22,578 nt of DNA from Flavobacteriales bacterium (GTDB taxonomy: Bacteria; Bacteroidota; Bacteroidia; NS11-12g; UBA955): NCBI GenBank assembly GCA_947450405.1, contig CANFVI010000009.1:1-22578 (forward strand), read 5' to 3'. The position numbers and the translations under genes are program-made. Shown here piece after piece: positions 14,851-22,321 of the stretch. Position 1 is the first letter of the stretch. Each line of letters opens with the position of its first letter. The notes beneath the pieces were generated by a model. It saw only the letters and a list, made by a program, of their open reading frames with translations. It ran no database searches and was not told where the DNA came from.

Positions 14851-15939
14851 TTACATCAAGCGTTGATATGCCCTCCACCAACGGTCGGGCATGTCACCAT
14901 TGCATACCATTTCGTAGTCGCGATATGAGCAACCTATGAAAAAGGTTTTTCCTTCATAGGGATGAGGTATTTCCATCCACCATCTGTTGCTTTTTCTACT
15001 TTTATAGAAGGTGATTTCGTGACCAGTAGATTCTAACTTATTTCTGTAAATGATAAATTCGGGATGGTTAGTTTCAGGATGGTCATAGTATCTAGTAATA
15101 TATCCATCAATGAAATACCATGCCATTTGCGAAAGAAGTTGATGTGAAGCAGGGTCTAATTGGATTTCGTCTAAACCATAAAAGAAAGCAGAACTTAATT
15201 TGTTTGAAACTCCAGCATACCTTGCTATTCTAGCAGCTTCTTCTGCGTAAAGTCCATTTGGTGATTTTTCAGTGGTGCCCGGGGCGTCTGAAATTCGCAA
15301 AGAATTCATATCGAACATCATTAAATGCGAGCTCCTTAAAATAGGTTCTGTTTCTTCAATATGTGTTCGAACTTCACCCAAACGGTGATTTTCGAAATAC
15401 ATTTTTTCTAAAAGGCTAGATGTGTTTTCTGTAATGTTATATCCCTGAGTTCCAACAAAATCTATATTGAATAAATTCGAAGGTTTGTCTATTAATATTT
15501 GACGCAATGGGGTTCCTTCTTCAAAATCAATAGATGGCGCAATGTTTACAATTTCAACGGGTTCACTGTGTTGTCTGTAAGCCTTGTAGTGCGCAAACGT
15601 GAGGTTTTTATTTCCTCCAATGACAAGTACAGTAATGTTTAAATTCATGAGTTCTCCCATGGCCTCACTCAAGGCAAACTGACGCTGTGTTTCATCTTTG
15701 GTTTCTACCAAATTGCCCAAATCGGCAATTTCTAAATTTCCAAACCTCCAAGTTAATTGATAAAAGAATTTCCTGAATAAATCTGAAGACTCCCCCAATC
15801 CGATAATTGCAATTTGTGTTTTCTTGAGTTTAGGAAAGGCAGTTGAATAAAGTTTGATTTTCCCTCCAATAAATTGGTTCTTCCCTTTCATAGGAGCCCA
15901 TAAATTTTCAGGAATTGGTGTAAAAAATGCGTCGATCAT
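14851..15939 (-). CDS. Arginase/formimidoylglutamase-fold protein with degenerate metal site
   Basis: A 362-residue soluble protein with the ureohydrolase layout but altered metal motifs. The GGDHS position reads GGNKN (108-112), the DAHxD position reads APSID (134-138), and the SFDxDxxDPxxAPG position reads MFDMNSLRISDAPG (208-221). Aligned by eye, about two of six Mn ligands (Asp138 and Asp210) remain. The C-terminal half keeps the family's AARIARYAGVSNK and a FFYGLDEIQLDP helix region. Automated annotation would probably call it arginase or formimidoylglutamase, but loss of the His and several Asp ligands argues against that chemistry. ATG 15939 (MIDAFFTPIP) is chosen over an in-frame TTG four codons upstream. 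It is divergent from the 2Fe-2S reductase gene; no arginine or histidine catabolic gene is nearby. Confidence 0.8.
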   Translation of the reverse strand: MIDAFFTPIPENLWAPMKGKNQFIGGKIKLYSTAFPKLKKTQIAIIGLGESSDLFRKFFYQLTWRFGNLEIADLGNLVETKDETQRQFALSEAMGELMNLNITVLVIGGNKNLTFAHYKAYRQHSEPVEIVNIAPSIDFEEGTPLRQILIDKPSNLFNIDFVGTQGYNITENTSSLLEKMYFENHRLGEVRTHIEETEPILRSSHLMMFDMNSLRISDAPGTTEKSPNGLYAEEAARIARYAGVSNKLSSAFFYGLDEIQLDPASHQLLSQMAWYFIDGYITRYYDHPETNHPEFIIYRNKLESTGHEITFYKSRKSNRWWMEIPHPYEGKTFFIGCSYRDYEMVCNGDMPDRWWRAYQRLM

Positions 15940-16019
15940 TTGAACTTGCAAATTCGTTTAGAAAAATCATTTTATTAAAACCTTTAATGCACATGTCTTT
16001 TTTATTGGAAAAATCGGCG

Positions 16020-16027
16020 TAATTTTG
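16020..16027 (+). promoter_or_regulatory. Putative reductase-gene -7 box (TAATTTTG)
   Basis: Exact TAnnTTTG match that ends eight bases before the ATG at 16036, so the predicted 5' leader is only a few bases. A degenerate minus-strand counterpart (CGAATTTG, 15949-15956) lies nine bases before the ATG of the divergent arginase-like gene. Confidence 0.45.
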
Positions 16028-16035
16028 CATTAATA

Positions 16036-17112
16036 ATGAGTGAAGGTTTTTTTCCATTGGTTGTAAAAAAGGCAGTTAAAGAAACTGCCGATGCAACAAC
16101 TTTTTATTTTGAAGTTCCAGAATCTTTGAAATCAACATTTGCCTATAAAGCGGGCCAATATTTAACTTTTGATGCCGAAATAAATGGCGAAAAGGTGAGA
16201 AGATCCTATTCTCTATGCACCTTTTCTGAGGTAGATGTCGATCCGGCAGTTACTGTAAAAATGGTTGAAAAGGGAAAAATGAGTACTTATTTGAACACCC
16301 AAATTAAAGAAGGAGATACACTTCAAGTGATGCCGCCTATGGGTAAGTTCATTGTAGAAATTGATCCTTCAAAAGCAAAAAATTATGTATTGTTTGGTGG
16401 TGGTAGTGGAATTACCCCGTTAATGGGAATTGCAAAAGAGGTTCTTCATAAAGAAAGCAATAGCAATGTTACCCTTGTTTATGCCAATAGAAATCCAGAT
16501 TCTGTTATTTTCAAGCAGGTATTGGCCGATATGGAAAAAACATTCGGATCCAGATTTAAAGTAATTCATAATTACGACCAAGCACCATTTACATGGTTTG
16601 GTTTGAAAGGGATGCTAACCACCGATAAAATTGCCAATATCGTAAAGCAAAAAATAGGAGGTTCGTATGATCAATATTTCTACTATACCTGTGGACCAGG
16701 TCCAATGATGGAAGTGGTGAAAACAGGATTGACACAAATTGGTGTTTCTAATGATCAAATCCATATAGAATATTTTTCTGCACCTGTAAGTTCAACGCCA
16801 CAAGTTGAGGAATCTGCTGCAGATGCTGCATTTAGCGGAACTGCGAATATTACCATGAAGGTTTATGGAAAAACCCACACAATTACATGTGATTCAAACA
16901 CAACTATTTTGAATGCCGCAATGAAACAAGGTATTGATCCTCCATACAGTTGTACTGTGGGTGTTTGTACTACTTGCCGTGCAAAAGTTTCTAAAGGCCA
17001 TTTGCATATGTTGGAGAGAGAAGGATTGAGCGACAAAGAAATTGAACAGGGATATGTGCTAACTTGCCAATCAGTGCCAAGAAGCAATGAAATTGAATTG
17101 AGTTACGAATAA
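16036..17112 (+). CDS. FAD/NAD(P)H oxidoreductase with C-terminal 2Fe-2S ferredoxin domain (PaaE-like)
   Basis: Electron-transfer flavoprotein that passes electrons from NAD(P)H through FAD to a plant-type 2Fe-2S cluster. The 358-residue product has an FAD-binding barrel (about 5-108, with RRSYS at 55-59), an NAD(P)-binding domain (about 115-240, GGGSGITP at 121-128 and YYTCGPGPMM), a linker, and a ferredoxin domain (about 272-358) with C-x4-C-x2-C-x29-C (Cys306, 311, 314, 344). This is the plan of PaaE/PaaK, the phenylacetyl-CoA epoxidase reductase, but no paaABCD genes are in the window. A general role with another oxygenase or desaturase is equally likely, so no symbol is given. It shares a bidirectional terminator with rluD downstream. 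Confidence 0.92.
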   Translation: MSEGFFPLVVKKAVKETADATTFYFEVPESLKSTFAYKAGQYLTFDAEINGEKVRRSYSLCTFSEVDVDPAVTVKMVEKGKMSTYLNTQIKEGDTLQVMPPMGKFIVEIDPSKAKNYVLFGGGSGITPLMGIAKEVLHKESNSNVTLVYANRNPDSVIFKQVLADMEKTFGSRFKVIHNYDQAPFTWFGLKGMLTTDKIANIVKQKIGGSYDQYFYYTCGPGPMMEVVKTGLTQIGVSNDQIHIEYFSAPVSSTPQVEESAADAAFSGTANITMKVYGKTHTITCDSNTTILNAAMKQGIDPPYSCTVGVCTTCRAKVSKGHLHMLEREGLSDKEIEQGYVLTCQSVPRSNEIELSYE

Positions 17113-17126
17113 ATTATAAATGTATC

Positions 17127-17166
17127 ATAACAAAAAAGCCTTCGTTTACGAAGGCTTTTTTGTTAT
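17127..17166. terminator. Bidirectional intrinsic terminator between reductase gene and rluD
   Basis: An 18-bp perfect inverted repeat (17127-17144 with 17149-17166) has a four-base loop. Its core GCCTTCG/CGAAGGC is flanked by AAAAAA and TTTTTT, so each strand gives a GC stem followed by a T run. It sits between two convergent genes and overlaps the rluD stop codon, so it can end both transcripts. Confidence 0.92.
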
Positions 17167-18221
17167 CTATCAATGGTTAATTCACCGAGATTGGCTTTGA
17201 CGTAATTTCTAAGTTTTTCTAAAATACCTGCGAAATCAGGAGGTAATTCACTATCGAAAAACACATATTCTTTTGTAGTTGGATGAATGAATCCCAATTC
17301 TTTTGCATGAAGCGCTTGTCGAGGCATCATTGTAAAACAGTTTTGAATAAAACTCTTGAATTTAGCCAATGAAGTGCCTTTCCTTATTTCATTTCCACCA
17401 TACATTTCGTCGGAGAATAATGGATGTCCAATTGCTGTGAAATGGGCGCGAATTTGATGGGTTCTTCCTGTTTCAAGCGTGCATTCAACCAAGGTGAGGA
17501 AATAGAATTTTTCGATGATTCTATAATGGGTAATGGCTTCTTTTCCCATTTCAGGATCAGTATAATGCTTAGATTTTCTTCGGTCGGCAGGGTCGCGTGC
17601 CAAATAACCTCTTATGGTACCTGATTCTTCAGCGGGTTCGCCCCAAACTAAAGCCCAATATTTTCGGTCTATACTATGATCAAAGAATTGCTTTCCTAAA
17701 AAACTTAGCGCAAATTCATTTTTGCCAATAACCAATAAACCCGAAGTGTCTTTGTCAATTCTATGCACCAAACCTGGTCTATGGTTTTCATTTTGTTGGG
17801 GTAAGTTTCCAAAATGATAAACCAATGCATTTACCAATGTTCCAGAATAATTGTTGCAACCTGGATGTACAACCATTCCCGCCTTTTTGTTGATGATTAA
17901 TATGTCGGTATCTTCATATTTAACTTCAAGTGGAATATTTTCAGGGTAAACTTCAGTATCGCGAGGAGGTTCAGACAGTACCACGCGCACATCGTCTAGG
18001 CCCCTTACTTTGTAATTGCTTTTTATGGGCTTATCATTAACCAACACACAGCCAGCTTCAATACCTGCCTGTATTTTTGATCGTGTTGCATTTGCAATGC
18101 GTGCTTGTAACCACTTATCAATGCGCAAAGGTTCTTGTCCTTTGTCTACAATAAATGCATGATGTTCAAACCACGATTCTTCGTTAGGTAACTCTTCTTC
18201 GTCTATTGCTGAATTATTCAA
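17163..18221 (-). CDS. rluD: 23S rRNA pseudouridine synthase, RluD family
   Basis: Isomerises specific uridines to pseudouridine in helix 69 of 23S rRNA (1911, 1915 and 1917 in E. coli numbering). The 352-residue product has an S4 RNA-binding domain (about 33-85, LRIDKWLQARIANATRSKIQ) and the RluA-type catalytic domain with VHRIDKDTSGLLVIGKN, where Asp156 is the catalytic aspartate. Further motifs are RKYWALVWG, ETGRTHQIRAHF and HPLFSDEMYGG. No ATG lies near the N-terminus. The frame opens with TTG at 18221 (MNNSAIDEEELPNEESWFEHH), and the acidic stretch followed by FEHH..VDKGQEPLRIDKWL looks like the normal family N-terminus. A TAATTTTG box ends only four bases before that TTG. The rluD subtype is inferred; another RluA-family member is possible. 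Confidence 0.9.
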   Translation of the reverse strand: MNNSAIDEEELPNEESWFEHHAFIVDKGQEPLRIDKWLQARIANATRSKIQAGIEAGCVLVNDKPIKSNYKVRGLDDVRVVLSEPPRDTEVYPENIPLEVKYEDTDILIINKKAGMVVHPGCNNYSGTLVNALVYHFGNLPQQNENHRPGLVHRIDKDTSGLLVIGKNEFALSFLGKQFFDHSIDRKYWALVWGEPAEESGTIRGYLARDPADRRKSKHYTDPEMGKEAITHYRIIEKFYFLTLVECTLETGRTHQIRAHFTAIGHPLFSDEMYGGNEIRKGTSLAKFKSFIQNCFTMMPRQALHAKELGFIHPTTKEYVFFDSELPPDFAGILEKLRNYVKANLGELTIDR

Positions 18222-18225
18222 GTTG

Positions 18226-18233
18226 CAAAATTA
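18226..18233 (-). promoter_or_regulatory. Putative rluD -7 box (TAATTTTG)
   Basis: On the minus strand TAATTTTG is an exact TAnnTTTG match, ending four bases before the TTG start codon at 18221. If this is the promoter, transcription starts at or next to the start codon, or the real start codon is further in. No -33 element is obvious. Confidence 0.45.
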
Positions 18234-18305
18234 CGCCCGATTTTATGAAATATACCATTTTAACTGATAACTTTTCTTTAAATAATAATTCCAATATGAT
18301 TTGTG

Positions 18306-18319
18306 AATTCCGCGGAATT
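18306..18319. repeat. 14-bp perfect palindrome in rluD / T9SS-protein intergenic region
   Basis: AATTCCGCGGAATT is a perfect palindrome with an unusually GC-rich centre in very AT-rich intergenic DNA, 40 bases before the ATG at 18360 and just after a near-consensus TATGATTTG (18295-18303). It could be an operator for a dimeric regulator. This is suggestive only. Confidence 0.35.
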
Positions 18320-18359
18320 TGAAATTAATTTGGTTTTTTCGGGGGACATTTGTAAGATT

Positions 18360-19349
18360 ATGAAGTGGAGATTTGGTGTGGTAATGGTGGTTTGTTTATG
18401 GAATATAGCAAATCTAAAGGGTCAGAACATCCCTAAATGTTCGGAAATTTTTTTTTCGGAATACGTTGAAGGTTCAAGAAATAACAAAGCACTTGAAATT
18501 TATAATCCGACCAATAAAATGGTCAATCTCAATCAATATCGAATTGTGCGTTGGCCAAATGGCTCTTCCCAATTTTCATTTGCTTTAAGCCATAAATTAA
18601 TGGGATTTATACCCTCAAAAAAAACAATCGTTCTGGTAATTGACAAACAAGATATTACTAAAGTTGGACTAGATACACCGGTTGTGAGTGTTTTAAAACA
18701 GAAGGCAACATTGTATTTAGGAAATACAGATAGCTTCAATTTTTCAATGAGTTTTAATGGAGATGACGCTTTGTCCCTAGAAAAATATAATGCCCAAACA
18801 GGGAAATACGTGGCCGTTGATATTTTTGGAAAAATTGGAGATAAACCAAACCCTTGTTGGACAGATAAATACCCATATTTGGGTGAAGGAAATTGGTATT
18901 CTATGGATAGGACGTTGATTCGAAAATCTTGGATTACCCATGGTCTCGATTCAAACGAAAGTGGAATTCAAAAGGCAATAAATCCAACTTCCTATTTTAA
19001 TCCCACAACAGAATGGATTTCTTATCCGAAAGATATGTTTGATTCATTGGGTTATCACCACTGTAACTGCGAAAATGCAAGTATGTCTTACATCAAAAAT
19101 CTTGAATTGCAATGTTATCCAAACCCAACAACAGGCAAAGTAATTGTCAATTTATTGGCTTCAATGGTAAGAAATATTTATTTGGTTTCAATACAGGGGG
19201 AAGTTATACCCTTGGAATTATTTTATTCGTCCGAACCACAGTTTGGGAAATTGGAATTAAATGTGGAACATCTAAAACCCGGATTTTATGCATGTTCAGT
19301 AACATTATTGGATGGTACAACCTTGGTAGGTAAAATTATGAAGGATTAA
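18360..19349 (+). CDS. Secreted lamin-tail-domain protein with type IX secretion sorting domain
   Basis: A 329-residue protein predicted to cross the inner membrane by its signal peptide (MKWRFGVVMVVCLWNIANLKG) and the outer membrane by the type IX system. After the signal comes a lamin-tail (LTD)-like beta-sandwich, about residues 25-145, opening IFFSEYVEGSRNNKALEIYN and followed by VNLNQYRIVRWPNGSS. A middle region with several Trp/Tyr residues follows, then a C-terminal T9SS type A sorting domain of about 80 residues (CYPNPTTGKVIVNLL, then HLKPGFYACSV and a final LVGKIMKD). A longer frame from 18303 puts 19 unrelated residues before the signal, so ATG 18360 is chosen. LTD domains of secreted proteins often occur with nucleases or hydrolases, but no catalytic domain is seen here. 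Function unknown; surface binding or structural role inferred. Confidence 0.85.
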   Translation: MKWRFGVVMVVCLWNIANLKGQNIPKCSEIFFSEYVEGSRNNKALEIYNPTNKMVNLNQYRIVRWPNGSSQFSFALSHKLMGFIPSKKTIVLVIDKQDITKVGLDTPVVSVLKQKATLYLGNTDSFNFSMSFNGDDALSLEKYNAQTGKYVAVDIFGKIGDKPNPCWTDKYPYLGEGNWYSMDRTLIRKSWITHGLDSNESGIQKAINPTSYFNPTTEWISYPKDMFDSLGYHHCNCENASMSYIKNLELQCYPNPTTGKVIVNLLASMVRNIYLVSIQGEVIPLELFYSSEPQFGKLELNVEHLKPGFYACSVTLLDGTTLVGKIMKD

Positions 19350-19424
19350 CATTTTAATTTGAGTTATTTATATTTTGAGGATTGATTTTTTCTTATAAAT
19401 CGTGCTCTTATCAAGTTTAGACTT

Positions 19425-19432
19425 TATTTTTG
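19425..19432 (+). promoter_or_regulatory. Putative nadC operon -7 box (TATTTTTG)
   Basis: Exact TAnnTTTG match ending 15 bases before the ATG at 19448. Its last three bases are the TTG that opens the longest frame, which argues for the internal ATG. It would drive nadC, the thioredoxin-like gene and rlmD. Confidence 0.5.
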
Positions 19433-19447
19433 AACTTATATTTATTC

Positions 19448-20305
19448 ATGATAGATTTTCAATCTAATTCCCTAAAAAATCAAATTCAAACTTGGTTATC
19501 CGAAGATGTTGGAGACGGTGATTTTTCCTCATTAGCCTCTATAGATTCAACCGCAATTGCAAATTCGGTTTTGATTTTAAAAGACGATGGTGTGGTTGCG
19601 GGATTACAATTGGCAGCCTTGGTTTTTTCGGAAATAGATGCATCCATTGAATTTGAAATTTTGGCAGAAGATGGTCATTTTTATTCGAAAGGAACTATTT
19701 TGGCAAAAGCTTCAGGGAATGCTCAATCCTTATTGAAAGGTGAAAGATTGATGCTGAATTTATTACAACGTTTATCGGGTATTGCTACCCAAACTAGGGT
19801 GGTGGTTGATCTTGTTAAGGATACTTCAGTAAAATTGCTCGATACAAGAAAAACTACCCCGGGATTAAGAATTCTTGAAAAGTGGGCAGTTACTATGGGT
19901 GGTGGGTTTAACCACAGGATAGGTTTGTATGATATGATTATGTTAAAAGATAACCATATTGATTCATCGGGTGGTATTACAACTGCGGTAGCTAAAACAA
20001 AAAAATATTTAACTGAGAATAACTTAGATCTAAAGATAGAAGTTGAAACTAGAAATTTAGATGAAGTAAAAGAAGCATTGGTTGCAGAGGTCGATCGAAT
20101 TATGCTTGATAATTTTAATCCTTCATTGTGTTCAGAAGCAGTTAAAATTATAGATGGTCAGTGTGAAACAGAAGCTTCTGGTGGAATTACTTTAAGTAAC
20201 ATAAAAGAATATGCTGAATCTGGCGTTACTTATATTAGTTTGGGATATTTGACTCACAGCGTAAAGGCCTTAGATATTAGTTTTAAAACAAAATTAAAAA
20301 ATTAA
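19448..20305 (+). CDS. nadC: Nicotinate-nucleotide pyrophosphorylase (quinolinate phosphoribosyltransferase)
   Basis: Converts quinolinate and PRPP to nicotinate mononucleotide, CO2 and pyrophosphate in de novo NAD synthesis. The 285-residue product has the family N-terminal sandwich domain (LSEDVGDGDFSSLASI) and the TIM-barrel motifs ERLMLNLLQRLSGIAT, LDTRKTTPGLRILEKWAV, GGGFNHRIGLYDMIMLKDNH, KIEVETRNLDE, DRIMLDNF, EASGGITLSNI and YISLGYLTHSVKALDIS. Length is normal. ATG 19448 (MIDFQSN) is preferred over the upstream TTG, which lies in the promoter box. One base separates its stop from the thioredoxin-like gene, so they form an operon. nadA and nadB are not in the window. Identification is very secure. 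Confidence 0.97.
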   Translation: MIDFQSNSLKNQIQTWLSEDVGDGDFSSLASIDSTAIANSVLILKDDGVVAGLQLAALVFSEIDASIEFEILAEDGHFYSKGTILAKASGNAQSLLKGERLMLNLLQRLSGIATQTRVVVDLVKDTSVKLLDTRKTTPGLRILEKWAVTMGGGFNHRIGLYDMIMLKDNHIDSSGGITTAVAKTKKYLTENNLDLKIEVETRNLDEVKEALVAEVDRIMLDNFNPSLCSEAVKIIDGQCETEASGGITLSNIKEYAESGVTYISLGYLTHSVKALDISFKTKLKN

Positions 20306-20306
20306 A

Positions 20307-20867
20307 ATGTTAAAAATTAGAAATATAACTTTCATTGCAGCACTTGTGCTTCTTTGCAATGCTTTAACTGCTCAAAAAGCAAAAAGAAAAACTGTCCCTC
20401 AAAAGAAAAAAATTGAGGTAACTGCAACTACATCAATGGATAAAGTACCAGTTACTAAAGAAGAACCTACCAAAGAATTAAAATGGTATGGTTTTGAGGA
20501 AGGATATAAAATTGCAGTAAAGGAAAAGAAAATTTTATTGGTTGATGCCTATACCGAGTGGTGTGGTTGGTGCAAAGTAATGGATCGTGAAACGTATAAG
20601 AATGCCGATGTAATAGCTGACTTAAACAAGAATTTCGTTTGTGTGAAATTCAATCCAGAAGTTGAAAAAACCTATCAGTTTGGAGATAGAAAAATGGATG
20701 GAAGAACTTTGTTGCTTTGGTTAGGCTATGGTGAATCTGGTGGTTTCCCTACTACTTACTTTTGGTTCAATCCAGATAAAGACGATAAGCGCGATAATCA
20801 AGCTGGTTATTTGCCACCTGCAGACTTTTTGAAGTTATTGTCGTCTGCAGTTAAAATGAAAAATTAA
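20307..20867 (+). CDS. Exported thioredoxin-like protein (CGWC active site)
   Basis: A 186-residue predicted periplasmic protein with signal peptide (MLKIRNITFIAALVLLCNALTAQ), a Lys-rich linker to about residue 57, then a thioredoxin-like domain. The redox pair is in TEWCGWCKVMD (Cys86 and Cys89) and the cis-Pro loop is GGFPTTYFW (Pro148). The family is that of short thioredoxin_7/DUF255-type proteins, in which W-C-G-W-C-K-x-M followed by a Y/F-x-N-x-x-V segment (here YKNADVIADLNKNFVCV) is typical. Probable role is disulfide reduction or repair in the envelope; the substrate is unknown. It is cotranscribed with nadC (one-base gap) and overlaps the rlmD start by one base. The neighbours do not explain its function. 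Confidence 0.88.
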   Translation: MLKIRNITFIAALVLLCNALTAQKAKRKTVPQKKKIEVTATTSMDKVPVTKEEPTKELKWYGFEEGYKIAVKEKKILLVDAYTEWCGWCKVMDRETYKNADVIADLNKNFVCVKFNPEVEKTYQFGDRKMDGRTLLLWLGYGESGGFPTTYFWFNPDKDDKRDNQAGYLPPADFLKLLSSAVKMKN

Positions 20868-22276
20868 TGGGCAGAAGAAATGCAAAATTCAAGCTGATTG
20901 ATCAACTTGAAATAACGGCGGCAGGGGCTGAGGGACACTGTATAGGCAGAACTGACAATCAGGTAGTATTTGTAAAATTTGCGGCACCTGGTGACGTTGT
21001 TGATGTTCAGGTTGTTGTAAAAAAGAAGAGTTTTCAGGAAGGTAAAATTCTAAAATTCCATAAAAAATCAGAGAAAAGAATTGAGCCGTTTTGTTCGCAT
21101 TTTACCGTTTGCGGTGGATGCAAATGGCAGCATTTAAGTTATGCCGATCAACTTGCTTTTAAACAGCAACAAGTGATTGATAATTTGGAGCGAATTGGTG
21201 GAATATCTGGATTTGCAGTAATGCCTATTGTTGGTAGTGCCAAAACAACAGCATATAGGAATAAACTTGATTTAACTTTTAGCGATAAGGCTTGGGTTAC
21301 TACATTTAATAAATTGGAGCAATCTGAAAGTGACAAACCCAAGGCTTTGGGATTTCATATTCCAGGTAGATTTGACAAGGTTTTAGATATTGATTATTGC
21401 CATTTGATGCCTGAATTTGTAAATGAAATTCAGCGTGGTATTCATGCTTTTTGCCTTGAAAATCAAATTTCTTTCTTCGACTTAATTACCCAAGAAGGAT
21501 TAATGCGTAATCTTTTGGTGCGTTGTAATAGAAAAGGGGAGTGGATGATTGTATTGTCTTTCCACAAAAACGATGAAGATGCCATTCAAAAGCTTATGAA
21601 TTATGTTAAAAATTCATTTGATAACGTAGTTTCATTGATGTATGTAATCAATGAAAAACGGAATGACACATTACAAGGCTTAGAAGTTCAATTGTTCGAC
21701 GGAGTGCCTTACTTGACTGAAACATTAGGGAATAAAATCTACAAAATTCAAGCACAAAGCTTTTTCCAAACGAATAGTGAACAAGCGGAAGTGTTATATG
21801 ATATTACCAAAGATTTTGCTGGATTAACAGGTTCTGAATTGGTGTATGATTTATATACCGGTACTGGCAGTATCGCTATTTATGTTGCCGATAAGGCCTC
21901 GAAGGTTGTGGGTGTTGAATATGTAGAAGAAGCAATTATTGATGCAAAAGAAAATGCCAAAATGAATGGGGTTGAAAATTGTATCTTTTTTGCAGGAGAT
22001 ATGAAGGACATTTTAACTGAGGAATTCATTTCAGAACATGGTAAACCTGATGTTGTGATTACTGACCCTCCGAGGGACGGAATGCACCCAAGTGTAGTTG
22101 CAAGATTGCTTGATGCTGAACCAAAGAAAATTGTTTATGTAAGTTGCAATCCTGCTACGCAAGCCCGCGATAGCAAGTTGCTTAGCGAAAAATACGATTT
22201 GGTGAAAATTCAACCTGTAGATATGTTTCCCCATACACATCACGTTGAAAATGTGGCGTTGTATGTGTTGAGATAA
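20867..22276 (+). CDS. rlmD: 23S rRNA (uracil-5-)-methyltransferase, RlmD/RumA family
   Basis: S-adenosylmethionine-dependent methyltransferase that makes 5-methyluridine in 23S rRNA (U1939 in E. coli for RlmD). The 469-residue product has an N-terminal TRAM domain (about 8-66), an iron-sulfur cysteine set C-x5-C-x2-C (Cys76, Cys82, Cys85) in FCSHFTVCGGCKWQHL with a likely fourth ligand Cys178 in DYCHLMP, and the methyltransferase domain with VYDLYTGTGSIAIYVA (SAM), VITDPPRDGMHP, the nucleophile in SCNPATQARD (Cys427), and Glu461 in HHVENVALY. The ATG overlaps the thioredoxin-like stop (TAATG), implying coupled translation. In other phyla related enzymes modify U747 or tRNA U54, so the exact uridine is not settled by sequence. 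Confidence 0.92.
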   Translation: MGRRNAKFKLIDQLEITAAGAEGHCIGRTDNQVVFVKFAAPGDVVDVQVVVKKKSFQEGKILKFHKKSEKRIEPFCSHFTVCGGCKWQHLSYADQLAFKQQQVIDNLERIGGISGFAVMPIVGSAKTTAYRNKLDLTFSDKAWVTTFNKLEQSESDKPKALGFHIPGRFDKVLDIDYCHLMPEFVNEIQRGIHAFCLENQISFFDLITQEGLMRNLLVRCNRKGEWMIVLSFHKNDEDAIQKLMNYVKNSFDNVVSLMYVINEKRNDTLQGLEVQLFDGVPYLTETLGNKIYKIQAQSFFQTNSEQAEVLYDITKDFAGLTGSELVYDLYTGTGSIAIYVADKASKVVGVEYVEEAIIDAKENAKMNGVENCIFFAGDMKDILTEEFISEHGKPDVVITDPPRDGMHPSVVARLLDAEPKKIVYVSCNPATQARDSKLLSEKYDLVKIQPVDMFPHTHHVENVALYVLR

Positions 22277-22300
22277 TTGGTAATTAGAATAAAATTAGGT

Positions 22301-22308
22301 TAATTTCG
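22301..22308 (+). promoter_or_regulatory. Near-consensus -7 box (TAATTTCG) before the right-edge lipoprotein
   Basis: Seven of eight positions match TAnnTTTG, ending 13 bases before the ATG at 22322, in the 45-bp gap after rlmD. This suggests the lipoprotein may be transcribed separately. Weak evidence. Confidence 0.3.
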
Positions 22309-22321
22309 TTTTATTATAGCA

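Noticed and set aside
16036..17112. Phenylacetate catabolism locus
   Set aside because: The reductase has the PaaE domain plan, but no other paa gene is present, so pathway assignment is unsupported.
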